This document shows, piece by piece, positions 1 through 11,911 of a stretch of 64,000 nt of DNA. The stretch comes from Vanrija pseudolonga (lineage: Eukaryota > Basidiomycota > Tremellomycetes > Trichosporonales > Trichosporonaceae): assembly GCF_020906515.1 (NCBI RefSeq), contig NC_085852.1, forward strand, positions 1,240,001 to 1,304,000, in the 5' to 3' direction. Positions within the stretch are counted from its first letter, which is position 1, and the number at the start of each line of letters is the position of its first letter. A program made the translations under genes and the position numbers. The notes beneath the pieces were generated by a model that saw only the letters and a program-made list of their open reading frames with translations, searched no databases and was not told the DNA's origin.

Positions 1-814
1 TTCTGGACCAGCTCCATTCAGGACATTGCTAATTCAGAGGACCACCCCCCAGTATTACAATGGTGCCGCGGAATCAAATTTGGCGCGGGTAGGGGTCAGG
101 TCGCGTGCGTATGACGACGCTTTTAGCTGCTAGCTGGAGCTTTTGCCGCGCGCGTCTGTCTCTGCGAGCAAGCTAGAATTTGCTGCTGCTGCTGCTGCTG
201 CGGCCAGCTGCGGGGGTGGAGGTCTTTCAACCAGGTGGCTTTGGGGGTTTTGGGTGGCCATCATGCATTACAGCGGCTCGTGCATTCTTTCGACCTCAAC
301 TCTGCTCCATTGTCGTGCATACACGCGCAACGACTACAACAACAAGGGGACATTGACAATAACAACGACCACCTCGACTCTCACCTTCTCTTTGTATCAG
401 TGACGATCCGACACACGCGCCTTGGCCGCGTTCCCCGCGTCGTAACAACACGACGACTACACTGCCCGCCAAGGTTTACAACACCAGACACCGCCCCCTC
501 CAGTGTCCCCCACCCTGGCAACACCCACCTCCACGCGTAGAGTCCAACTCACGGCCTTTGTTCAACCCCCCTCGAGTCTCCCGGTCCATCGTTGTCTCTT
601 CTCTTGCATACAGTACTCTCAATCAAGCATCCCAATAGACATTTATACATTCCACATCCACATCCACGACGGAGCGCCGGCAACGAGCAGGTCTCTTGCC
701 CCATTCCACATCGCGCCCGGGACGACCCCCCACTTCCACGCCGTCACGCAAGGACGCTCGTTCTCAAGATAACGCACAGTCTTCCCTCTTGACACCACCA
801 CAACCACCACCACC
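1..814. other. Intergenic, 5' flank of the CSC1-like gene
   Basis: No supported gene. The short open frames here have no recognisable domain and poor starts. The stretch holds a (TGC)7 run at 181-201 and becomes very C-rich and pyrimidine-rich from about 480 up to the start codon at 815, which looks like the promoter and untranslated leader of the downstream membrane-protein gene. The start codon has a good context (CACCATGTCC). Confidence 0.6.
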
Positions 815-3800
815 ATGTCCACCGATGCCAACGACGCCCTCCTCGAGGCCTTCAAGCTGCGAAACGAAGCCCTCGGCGGCACAGCCAAGGGTATCGCCGT
901 CCAGATTGGCTTGATGAGTGGTATCTCGGTACGTCGGGATGGCACGCGTCAGAAGAAGCACAGGAAACTAACGGCACAGGTCGCAACCGTGCTCGCATTC
1001 TCGTTCCTTCGGCCACGAGATACCAAGGTGTACGCGCCCAAGGTGAGGCGGGCCCGTGTGCTCGCAGCGCGGGTGACTGACAGATCCAGGTCAAGTACCA
1101 GATGGCGCCGCCGCAGAACCCACTCGATGACCCAGACTACGAACCGCCTCCACCGCCAGTATCAAACGGCCTGTTTGCATGGCTCAGCCCCGTCGTCAAT
1201 GTCAAGGAACATGATATGATCGCCAACATTGGTCTCGACGCCGCGACATTCCTTCGCTTTGTTAGAATGCTCCGGACGACGTTCATCTTCGTGTCCATCT
1301 TCGCCGCCGGACTTCTCGCTGTTGACGTTATCTACAACCTCAAGTACTTGCCGAGCGCGAACCGCACCATCTTGACGACCATCACACTCCAGAATGTCAA
1401 AGGCTCCTGGGTGTGGCCTGCCCTCGGCGTCAGCTACTGCATCAGTACGTCATTTTCAACCTATTATCGCTGACGCCCCCAAGACTTCATCGTCATGTTC
1501 CTTGTCTGGCGCAACTGGCAGGCAATGGTCCAGTTACGACAGACGTGGTTCCGGTCACCTGGGTACCAGTCAAAGGTCAACTCGCGTACTCTGATGATCA
1601 CCCGAGTCCCGAAGCAGTACCGCAGCGACGAGGGTGTCATTCACCTCCTTACGCAGCTCAAACTCGATGGCATCAAGATCGCCAACAGCATCGAGAACGC
1701 GTCAGTCGGCCGTCGACTGGGAGACTTCCCTCACCTAGTCGACGAACACAACGAAGCAGTCAAGGATCTCGAAAAGGTCCTATGCAAGTACCTCAAGGGC
1801 GGCAAAATGGCTAGCAAGCGGCCAATGATGCGCATTGGAGGCTTCATGGGCATGGGAGGGAAGAAGCACGATGCTATCGATTACCTCGCCAAGCAGATCA
1901 AGTTCCTCCGTGACAAGGTCGACCAGCAGCGCCAGTACATTGACTCTCTTATTCGCCAGGTCAAGTCGGCGAAGAAGGGCGGGCGTCCACCTCCCCGCAT
2001 TGAAGGCGACAACTTTGGCTTTGTCACCTTCAAAACGATTGCCGAGGCGCACCGCATCGCGCGTATGCACCGCGGTCCGATCAAGGAGCTCGGAGGAGCT
2101 GTCATCCAGCTGGCACCGGTCCCAAGCGACATTGTGTGGAAGAACATCAACAAGGACCCGAAGGAACTGTCGTCCACCAAGGTCATTGGGTTCGTTCTCA
2201 TTGGTCTGCTCGGGTTTGTCAACCTTCTCCCCATTGTTGGCATCTCGACCCTGTCTAGCTTGGCCCAATTTGCTCAGATGTGGAACTGGGTCAGAGTGTG
2301 GAGCCAGCAGAGCAGCTTTACAGTGAGTTTGTGTTGGTAGGCAGAGTTAGGCAGAGTTTCTGACGCTGGTAGCTTGGCCTCGTTACCGGCCCGCTCCCTC
2401 CTATCCTCTCGGCAACCTTCTCCTTCTTTCTTCCCATCGTCATGCGCAAGATTTGCAAGTACCAAGGCACCATCACCAAGACGCGTCTCGACCGTTCGCT
2501 CACGGCTCGCTACTTCTTCTTTATGGTATTTGCCTACTTGTTCGTCTTTGTGCTCGTCGGCACGATTTACGGCATCGTCAGCACGGCTGTCAGCCTGGGC
2601 ATCAAGAAGGACGGCGACGGCGTCATCAAGATTCTGAAGGATATCCCCAGCTCCATTCAGCAGTCATATGTTTCGACCAGTACCTACTGGCTCAACTGGC
2701 TGCCTCTCCGTGGTTTCCTCGTCTTCTTTGAGCTCATCCAGCTGTTCAAGCTCGCCTTGGTGTCCATCCGCCGCTTCATGTTCTCTTACACCCCTCGCGA
2801 CATTCGCGAGTTGACCAAGCCGCCCTACTTTGAGTACCCGGTCGTCGCCGTCAACCTGCTCTTTGTCGCCACCGTCGCACTGGTGTACGCACCGATCGCG
2901 CCAATGGTCCCAATCGGCGCCCTAATCGTCTTCTGGTTCTCCACCGTCGTTTACAAGTACCAGCTACTTTACGTCTATGTCTCTCGCGCGGAGAGCGGCG
3001 GCCGCATGTGGAACGTCTACGTCAACCGGTTGATCATCAACTGCCTCCTGATGCAGCTGCTCATGGTGCTCAGTGAGTTCAGAGTTCAAAACAGACAGCA
3101 GAGCTAACCTTGTCAGCAACGGGTCTCATTCGTGACCAGTGGCTGGATGCCATTGCTGCTGTCCCACCGCTCATTATCATGATTGGCTTCAAGATCGCCC
3201 TTCACCAAACTGTCGAGCACAAGTTCAAGTACTACCTGCCAACTCCTCAGGAGGTCGAGCAGCAGCAGCAACGGGCCTTGTTTAGCGAGAAGCACGGCAA
3301 GCGTCAGGACCTCTCGCGTCGCTTCCTGCACCCTTCTCTTCAGCCCAAGGCCCTCTACCAGGTCATGGTACACAAGAGCCAGGAATCGCTCGCCCGTCAG
3401 GTCCTCTCCGCCTACCCCTGGTTCGCTGGCAAGCACAAGCACGATGGCGTCGAAATCAAGGCTGTCCGCGAGGAGAACCTCGAGTACGACCCAGACCGCG
3501 ATGCTCCTTCCGAGGCCCAGCAGGACGCCTGGGAGACGAGGTCGATTGCATCAACTGCCGCCTTCAGCAAGGTCGAGGACGGTTCAATCTCGCGTCCAGG
3601 GCTCCACCACTCCAACGAGTCCGAGTCGTTTGTGCCGCTACACACTGCCAACCGTTCCACCGATGAGCTCCTCAACCACAGTGCACCCGTTTCCCTCTCT
3701 GGCCACCGTGGTAGCGAGGACGGTCAGGCTCCGCTTCTCAACCGTAATCAGTGGGATCAGACCCCGGCCGACTACAGCCACGGCGGCGTGCCCTACCCTC

Positions 3801-4195
3801 CTAGTTCATTCAACCAAGGGCCATATGGCTACCACAATGCGCCTCCTCTTGTAAGGTCTGGCACCAGCGACTCTGTGGGCTCGATAGGTCAACCGCTCCA
3901 GCGCTACGACACGAGTGGTGATCTGGGCCGCTTCAACCAGGGTTACAACGACCCGTACGAGAACCGTGGCCACCAAGGCTCGGGTGTTGGCTCTGGAGGC
4001 TCTGTGGGTTCTCTTGGGTCTGGAGGCCGCCGCCCTAGTGGTGGAAGCGGATCTGGTCACCCTGGCGGTGCACCATCCGCTTATCAGGGCGGAGGTTACG
4101 CTCCCCAGGCCTATGGCCAGCGCGGCTACACTCCGGAGCCATACAACCCCGGCTACGACCAGCGGTATGGAGGTGGTGGGCAGGGGAGGTATTAA
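815..4195 (+). CDS. CSC1/OSCA/TMEM63-type channel (RSN1_7TM family)
   Basis: Predicted plasma-membrane or endomembrane protein of the calcium-permeable stress-gated cation channel family (yeast Csc1, Rsn1, Phm7). Exons 815-928, 980-1042, 1090-1444, 1484-2322, 2373-3072 and 3117-4195 join in phase to 1049 residues. A first membrane segment lies near residues 12-35. Two more follow near 105-165 (TFIFVSIFAAGLLAVDVIY). A long cytosolic RNA-recognition-like region covers about 190-390; it carries FGFVTFKTIAEAHRI. The hydrophobic 7TM core runs from about 395 to 700, with GFVLIGLLGFVNLLPIVG and KICKYQG. The last ~350 residues are disordered and end in a Gly/Ser/Tyr-rich tail, longer than in yeast homologues. 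Short introns (39-51 nt) have CTGAC or CTAAC branch sites. Family assignment is firm; the yeast orthologue (Csc1, Rsn1 or Phm7) cannot be settled by eye. Confidence 0.88.
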
Positions 4196-4900
4196 TACGA
4201 ACGATGTCCCCATGCGCAGGTCGCAGTCGTTGTCGTCGCCTAGAAATGCCACATTCATTCCATCCATACCTTTGGTCGATGCAATTTGTACCATACGATG
4301 TGGTTGTAAAGGTCACGCGTCGTGGCATGCCGTTGTGGTTTCTGTCAGGGGCCTGCCCTCCCTTACTCTTTGTATTGGACATTGGCTGGGGTTTGTATTG
4401 GTTGGAGTGTCAAGGTTTTGTTATTGGAACTGTATGGAATAAACTGGGCGGATCGTAGAATGACTATTGTGGGTGGTGGTGGTCGTCGGCATTTGGGAGC
4501 GAGCCTGCAGCCAGCCAGCGGTGAGCGAGTCCAGTCGTCGACACACGCCGCTCGGCTCTCGCTCTCTCCCTCTCGTCGTCGTTGTCTCGCTCGTCCTTCA
4601 CCTGCGTCCTCGTCGTCGAACAAACACACTGCATCACCCAATCAACGCTTGCACTCTTCAACCCTACTCTCACCTACTCCGACCACCACATCCTCGCTCA
4701 TCTCTACACCTCATCAATTGCACAACACTGCACAGTCGTACACACACAGACAGCAATCAACCCTATCAGCCAGAGATCCACCACCCACCTCGTCGTCCAT
4801 CCCACAGCTCGCACCCCGCAGCCAGACTTAGCGTCCACCGCGCGCGTCTACCCCTCCTCGCTCGCCAGTCTAGCTCGCCAAGGGAAGGTTCGGCGTCACA
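4196..4900. other. Intergenic between CSC1-like and 4E-T-like genes
   Basis: No supported gene. AATAAA at 4438-4443 is a plausible polyadenylation signal for the upstream gene. From about 4550 the top strand becomes C/T-rich, as expected of the leader of the next gene, whose start codon is at 4901. Confidence 0.5.
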
Positions 4901-7463
4901 ATGAGCCCGAGTGAGTCGTGCTGCCTGCGCGATTGCCCTCCGTATGCTAAACATTGTCTCTTCCTCACCGCTATACCCACTCCTCACAACAGCCTCGCCC
5001 CACAGCTTGGCGACCTCTCCACAACGGTTCAACCACTTTGCCCCCCTCTCCCCCGACGCGGTCAACAACCAGCTCGACGATGTCGGCGGCGAGATGAGCG
5101 CAATCCTCGGCCTCGTGCCGCGCACGACCGACTCGAGCCCCGACTCGGCACCCAAAGGCCCATTGCTAACGTACTCGCGCGTCCAGCTGTTGCAGCTCGG
5201 CCGCCGCGGCGTCGTACCCTCCGGCATGGGCCCGCTCGAGAGCTGGTTCGGCACCATGCAGCCCGCGAGCGGAGGAGCGAGGTCCTCGCACCCGCCGGGC
5301 CTGGATGACCCCGCCATCGCTGCGATCCAGGGGCCTGGCGGTCGCGGTGGCCGCGCGCAGGCGGCCGGCAGCTTTGGCGACGGCTTTGGTTTTGGCGGCG
5401 GAATCGGTGGACGTGGCCTCGGACGTGGAACGCGCAACATTGGGTGAGTGTGCTGGAGGCTCGCTCTCGGTGGCGTGCGCCTCGCACCACCAGGCGGCGC
5501 TGACATCCCCAGCCTCAGGCGGCAGCCCGAAGGACCTGTCGACCCAGCAATCGCAGAGCAAGGACGCAGCAGGGAGAACTTTGGTGGTCAGATGGGCAAG
5601 TTCTCAGTGCGCGCGCCTGGAGACCGTGGCATGAGGCTGGGCGGCGATGAGGTGAGTTGGGAGGTTGCAGTGTCGATGGTTGTTCGTGCTAATGCCAGGC
5701 GCCAAAGGGCCGCGACCGTGAGCAAGGCGGAGAGCGACGTGAGCGGGACGACCAGCGCCGGCCTCGACGAGACGACGGCGGCGACTGGCGGCGTGGTGAG
5801 CGTGAGTTGGTTGCGGCTTCCTTTACTGACGACGACAGGCCCTAACGGCGAGGCATCCTCACGCAGGCCTCCTGGCTTTGGCGGCCGTTTCGACGACGAC
5901 GCCGAGCCGGCATGGATGAGCGACGGTCCAGCATCCAGCGCGACTGCATTGGAAGACCCAGCAATCGCCGGCGCCAGCTCGTCCGGGGACCCGTCCGATC
6001 CTTTGATCAAGTTTATCCCAGGCGAGGACATGATTGCTGCGCACAAGCGCGCAATGAAGAACCGCGGTGGACCAGGAGCAGGAGGAGACAACTGGCGCGG
6101 TGCTGGCGACAAGCCGCTCGTGTCGTTCTTTGGCGGCGCACCAGCACCCGCTGCGCCCGCAGCCCCTGCCAAGCCCAAGGAAGTCAACGTCGCCAGCTAC
6201 TTCAAGCACCGCGTATTCGACGACGACGAGGCCGCGCAGAAGAAGGAGGAGCCCGAGCCCGAGACAAACGCATTCCAGAGCCGTTTCCAGCGCTTCTTCA
6301 ACTCGGGTGCCGCTGGCGGCCCCATGCCTCCTCCGCAGTCGACCAGCCCCGCCAACGTTCCGCAGCAGCAGCAGTTGCAGCAGCACCAGTCGGTCCCCCA
6401 GCCCCAGCACCAACAACGACCATCCGAGGCCCGCTCCCCGCCCCCGCACGACATTATCACGTCTCCTCAGCAGGCATCACCCGCTGGCCCGCCTCCGGTC
6501 GATGACCGCATGGCCATGCTCATGGGAATGCTCACCACCAAAGGTCCGAGCCCGGCTCCTCGCCCCAACTCGACGGAAGCGCGTCCCCAGTTCCATGGGT
6601 ACAATGGGCCAGCACCGCCCGGTCTTGGCCCGGTGACTCCCCAGCCATTGTCACCGCACGGACCCCCATCGCACCCCATCTCTCCTCAGAACGCTCAGCG
6701 CTCGCCCAACGTCGAGTTCTCTGGCCAAGACTATCTCAGCTCACGTGACCCTCGTGACCACCAACTTGCCGAGCAACACGGCATGCTCCCTCAGCACTAT
6801 GGTGGCGGCCCTCCTCCCGGCGTCGACCCCCGCTACCCTTACCCTCCTCAGCAGCAAGGTCCCCAGCAAGGCTACCGCCCATCCATGCGCCCCGGCGAGC
6901 TGCCTGCTGGCCCCCGTCCATTCTTTGACGCTCGCGGCCCCCCACCTCCCCAAGACTCGCGCGGCCAGCTTCCTCCCGACCTCCTCCAGCTGCTCAACCA
7001 GACTCCCCGCCCGCCCATGGGTCCTGGACAGCCCATGGGTCCCGGACAGCCCATGCCTGGCCCGCCGATGGGCATGCTCCCTCCCCACCCGATGCAGTTT
7101 GGCCCCGGTCCTCCTCGCGGCGGCCCAACTCCCGACGACCTCCTCCGCAGCCTCCAGGCTGGGCCAGGTGGCCCCACGTCCCCCGGCGGTGGCCCTCCCC
7201 CCGGCTACCTCCCCATGCCGCGCCCGCAGCAGGGTGCTGGTGGCCCACCAGGCCCCTACCCTCCCCCGCCCAACATGCAGCAGGGCTTCCTTCCCCCGGG
7301 ACCCTTCCCCTTCCAACAGGGCCCGCCGCGTCCCATGCCGCCTGGCGTGTTCAACGGCTCACCGATGGCGCCGTACGGCCAAGGCCCGCCCGGCGGTGGT
7401 GGCGGCGGCAACCCCGACATGCTCGCTGCGCTGCTCAACGGGGCCGCGCCGCGGTCCCACTAG
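4901..7463 (+). CDS. 4E-T-like eIF4E-binding translational repressor
   Basis: Likely cytoplasmic mRNP/P-body protein that binds the cap-binding factor eIF4E. Exons 4901-4910, 4993-5443, 5513-5651, 5699-5795 and 5839-7463 give 773 residues; the first exon is only 10 nt. A canonical eIF4E-binding motif YxxxxL-Phi is present at Y64-L69-L70 (TYSRVQLLQL). An Arg/Asp/Gly-rich stretch follows, then EPAWMSDGPAS around residue 258. That stretch resembles the W-x-x-x-G-P-x-S signature of the Cup-homology region of animal 4E-T. FQSRFQRFFNSG near 378 resembles the SRFxxWF segment of 4E-T. The C-terminal half is disordered, rich in Pro, Gln and Gly, with short leucine patches such as PDLLQLLNQTP that could be helical docking motifs. 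Motif order matches 4E-T, but no folded domain is present, so homology rests on these short motifs. The downstream Urb2 gene is convergent, 140 bp away. Confidence 0.62.
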
Positions 7464-7603
7464 CTGCGCATGAGCACACACAACAAACAACGAGCCGCTG
7501 GCCTCGGCTCCGCTCCAACAACACATGACTCCTCCGACTCTGGCACGCGCTAGCCTCCATCCGTATCGTTCCGTACCATGCATCTGTACCTCTGTAAAGT
7601 GCT

Positions 7604-10600
7604 CTATCCCTGACCAGTGTACCGCTTCCTGCTCCAGGCGCGCCATGTGTCGGCCCAGATCTCGTGCTCGGCCGCGCCGCCCGCCCCGTCCCCGAGGCCG
7701 AACGGCGCGCCGACACCCTCGCCTTCCCTCCCGCGTCCGTCGGCACGGCCGCCAGCAGTGACAATGTCGCAGAGGCTGAACAGGCCCGGCTCGAGCTCGC
7801 GCCGCACGGCAGTTGACAAGCCTGCCCACGGGTCGGCAGCTGCGCGCGCATACGCCACAAGCAGGGCAGGCGCATGCTTGGCCAACGGCCCTGCGAGGGT
7901 CCGCGCCGGGGCGTCGCCCGTCGTCGGCAGCTTGGCCGTGGCGAGGTTCGTAAATGCGCGCGCTAGCAGCGCGGCGTGTGCGGCTGCCGGGTCATCATCC
8001 CGGGGCTCGATGGCGAGCCAGAACGGCTTCCGGGTCCCCTTTGTCCGCGCGCCACGCTTGCGCTGGAGGAGGGGGAAGAAGGCCGCGAGCACGCCCACCA
8101 GCGCAGGGAGGTGCGCGAGGGCGATGTCGGCGCGATGGCGCACAAGCGTGATGAGCGGGCTGAGCGCCGCGGGCACGAGGTGCGGTGCGCAGGCGGCCGG
8201 CCTGTCGGAGGAGGGGACGAGCGCGGCCGCGATAGCGGACAGGATGAGCGCGCCGTCTGGGGCGCGGAGGAGGCCGGTGCGGTCGTCGACCAGCGCGGAC
8301 AGCACGGCCAGCGCCTGCGCGATCACGCCGACGCAGCCGCGCATCGCGCCCTCTAGCGAGAGGAGGAGCGGGTGGAGGAGCGTCGCGATCGCGCGGCCCG
8401 AGCCCTCGACCGGCGCCGAGACGAGCAGGGAGATGGCGCGCAGCGCGCCCTCTGCTTCCGCGTCGCGCTGGCTGGCGACGAGGGAGGAGGCCGCGGTGAG
8501 CGCCGCAGTGAACGTCTCGCTGGTGAGCGTCTTGGCGTAGGACGCGAACGCCGTGTCCAGTGCTGTGTCTGAGGGAAACGTGGCGCGGAGGACGATGAAG
8601 GCTGCGAGGACGGCTTCGGCCTCGGCCGAGGCCGAGAGGTCGAACGCGACGACTGCGAGCTCGGCGTCGCGCGTCCGCACAATGGACGAGAGGAGGGCCG
8701 CTCCCGTCTTGTCGGACACTGGGGAGCCGAGCCAGGACGAGAAGCGCGCCAGCGAGCGCCAGGAGCGGAACACTTCGGCGTTGGCGGCCGGCGAGGCGAG
8801 CGCGCTCTCGACCACGGGGGCAAGTGCCGCCCGCGCGACGGCCTCCAGCTCGCCGAGCTTGGACTTGACGTCCGCGCTGAAGCGCTCAGCGTTGCCCGAG
8901 GCCACAATGTCCTCGAGGAGCAGCGCGACGGCGCGCGAGCGCACATCGGTGGGGTCCTTGAACGACTTGGACTTGATCGCCTCGTCGAGCGTGGCGATCA
9001 GAGGTGCGGGGTCGCGGGCGGCCAACTTGGCAATGTGCTGGTATGCAAGGTGCACCAGCGCGAGGGTCGCGTCGGCCAGCTCTGGAGAGGACGCCGATTT
9101 CAACAGCTTCTTGACCACCTTGGCGTCGGTGAGCGGGCCGTACACGTCGGCGCTGGCCAGCCTCGCCAGCCAGGTCCGGATGGCCACCTGTGTCTCCGGC
9201 GAAGCGTCCTTGTCAACAGCGTAGGCTGCATCCAGGAGCGCAGTACGCGCGCCCTTGGACAGCCACGCGGCGGGACAGGTAGAGAGGACGACGAACGCGC
9301 CGCGCGACTTGGCGGCGTCGACGAGCGCCTTGAGCAGCGCTGCGCGGAACGCAGGCAGCTCCCACGTGTCGGCGGAGGACAGGAGGCGCTGGATCGCCGC
9401 GCCGACTGACAGACCCGGCTCGGCACCAGCGCGCGAGATGACGATGGAAACGAGACGCTCGAGCTGGGCAGGTGTGGCGGTCACGTCGAGCGGCGCGAGC
9501 CCACCCTGCGCGACGATCGTCCACGCTGCTGCGGCGAGCGTCTTGTCCGTAACGCCCGCCTCGCGCCCTGTCCACGCGCGCTTCGGTGACGCGTCGAGCG
9601 CGTGCAGCAGGGCGTCAACGGACGCGGCGCGGTGCGCGTCTTCGTCGTGGGCAAACAGGGATAACCGGGTGTACAGGTAGTGTGTCTGGGGCGTTAGTGG
9701 TGGCTCGCCTGTCCTGCTGGCACCGCTTACAATCTCAAGCTGGAGCTCTGGCACGACTCCCGGCGCCTCAAGCAGACCGCACAGCGCGCCCACGTCCAGC
9801 CCGTACTCCGCTTTGCGGTGGAGGAGGCCGGCCGAGCGCGCGACGCGGAGGCGAGCAGCGAAGGCGAGGTCGCCGGCGATATCCCGCGCGCCAACGTCCG
9901 ACTTGCGCTTCTTCTTCGGCGCGTCGGCATCACCAGCCGCCGCGGGGATCTCAGCGTCGGCGAACGCACGCGCCGCGGCGCCGATGGCCGCCTCGACGTG
10001 CTCGACGCCTGGGCGCGCACGCGCGCCGGCATCAAGCACGATCTTCACGAGCCTGCTGAACACTGCAACCAGGCGGGCGGGGCCATCGAGCTCGCGCTTA
10101 CGCTTGCTCCCCACTTCTTGGGAGAGCGCGGCACGCACGCGGGCAGCCAGCGAATCGAGCAGGCTCGCCCACTGCACGCTCCGCCGGCCACCGAGGTTGG
10201 TCGCCCGTACCGCGGCGGCGAGATCGTCGCGGAACGCCTTGTCCGTCAATGGGCCCGCCGCGACGAGCGAGTACAGCGGTGCGAGCGCGTTTGAAGGCAA
10301 CGAGGCGTCAAACAGACCCGCACACGCGTCGGACACCAGATCGAAGAAGACGTCCAGCAACCGCGTGAGCTGGTGGAAGCGGAGGATTGAAGACAGGAGT
10401 GTCCTCGCCGCGGGATGCGTGCGTGCCGGAGAAGCCAAGCACCATCCAACCACCTCGGTGTTGACCGCTGTCCTTGTGTGATCCAGCCGTTCGAGAACAT
10501 CCAGCGTGCGCAGAATCCTGCCTGCCAAGCCTTCGTCCTCAGCAGCGGCCTCGGTAGCGCCGTACAGCGCCAGCGCGGACGCAGCGCGCTGGGCCTCGCT

Positions 10601-11703
10601 CGCGACGAGCTGGCCGGCGTTGGCGTCAGTCTCGAGGTATCCCCCCCAGGCGTGGAACGCCGTCCAGAGCGCGAGACGCGAGCTCCACAGGCCCTCGACG
10701 ACGGCCGTGCGGCTCGCTGACGGCGTTGATCCGCCGGGGCGGCTGAGCACCGAGTCCTCGAGGCGGTTCACGAGCTCGAGGCAGGCGCCAAGTGCCGGTG
10801 TCACGGCCGCGCGCACCTTGTCCGCCACGACGACGTCGACGGGGCGCCGGTCCCCGCCCTTCGCGTAGAGCGAGTACCTGTGTTGCGTGGTGGCGGCGAT
10901 GAAGGTCGCGAAGAGGTGCGGGATCGCAGCGAGGGCGGGGAGGGGCTCGGAGGTGGCAAGCGACGTGAGGAGCGTCTTGAGCGGGTCGAGCGTCTGCAAC
11001 ACCGGCAGGGGAAAGAAGAGCGCGCCAGTCAGCTCCTCGAACACGGGCTTCAGCGACGCGTGGTGCGCCAGCGTGGCAGCGTACGCTCCAAGAGAGGGGT
11101 GTAAGCTCTGCGCAATCTTCTTGCCGTTCGGCGACGTCGGCAGCGTGGCCGACAGCGCATCGCCCACGAGCACCGCGACTGGCTGGAGCGCGTCGACCGG
11201 CGCCGACGGCGAGGCGAGCGCAGCGACGAGCTTTGCCCAGATCTCGGCCCACGCGTCGGCCTTGCTCCCCTCTGTCGTGTGGAAGAGCTGTCCAAGCGAC
11301 AGGGAGACGGCGGCGCCGAGCCCTTCGGGAGGCGACGCGGCGGACGCAGCGGCAATGTAGCTGCCCAGGAGGGAGAGGGGGGCCGTCGGCGGGGCCGAGC
11401 AGGAGGGGGACACGGAGACCAGGAGCGCATGGTATGCCGGGTCGAGGAGCGGGCTTGCAGCGCTGCAGTTCGGTCAGTACAGCCACGCCCAGGCCAGAGC
11501 AGCACCCACGATGGCTTGCTCCGCATCCACGCCTCGAGCACCCAGTCGCGCAGCACGTCTGCCTTGCGCGGGATGAGGAGCGTGTTGTCGGCCCACGCGG
11601 CGGAGGCGAGCGCAATCTTGCGCTGCCCGCTTGGGGTCGGGTCCTGCGCACCCTTGAGCGCCTTGATGAGCGACGAGCCGCTGAGGGGCTCGGTTGCGGC
11701 CAT
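7604..11703 (-). CDS. URB2: Urb2/Npa2 family ribosome biogenesis protein
   Basis: Nucleolar alpha-helical repeat protein that in yeast acts in early pre-60S assembly. Reading on the minus strand, exons are 11510-11703, 9731-11462 and 7604-9685, giving 1335 residues, close to the size of yeast Urb2 (about 1170). The C-terminal ~80 residues match the Urb2/Npa2 C-terminal domain: ELEPGLFSLCDIV followed at the end by WADTWRAWSRKRY. The rest is Ala/Leu-rich with helix-repeat character and low sequence identity, as usual in this family. The first intron (11463-11509, 47 nt) changes frame and is secure. The second (9686-9730, 45 nt) has GTAAGC, CTAAC and CCCAG but is a multiple of three without a stop, so retention would add 15 residues. 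The call depends mainly on the C-terminal signature. Confidence 0.72.
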
Positions 11704-11911
11704 GGTGAGGGTGTGTGTGGGGTTGCAAGTGGTCGCTCGTCGCGACTGTCATGCTGGGCGAAATTTCAGAACCTCCACTTCAAGGCTTGGGTGAGGGCGG
11801 GACCAAATGGTACAACAGTGACACTGACAACCACAACACCCCCGACCGAGATCACGACTATGCATGCTACAGTACTGTACAACTGACAACGGCCTGGATA
11901 CACCATCGCAC

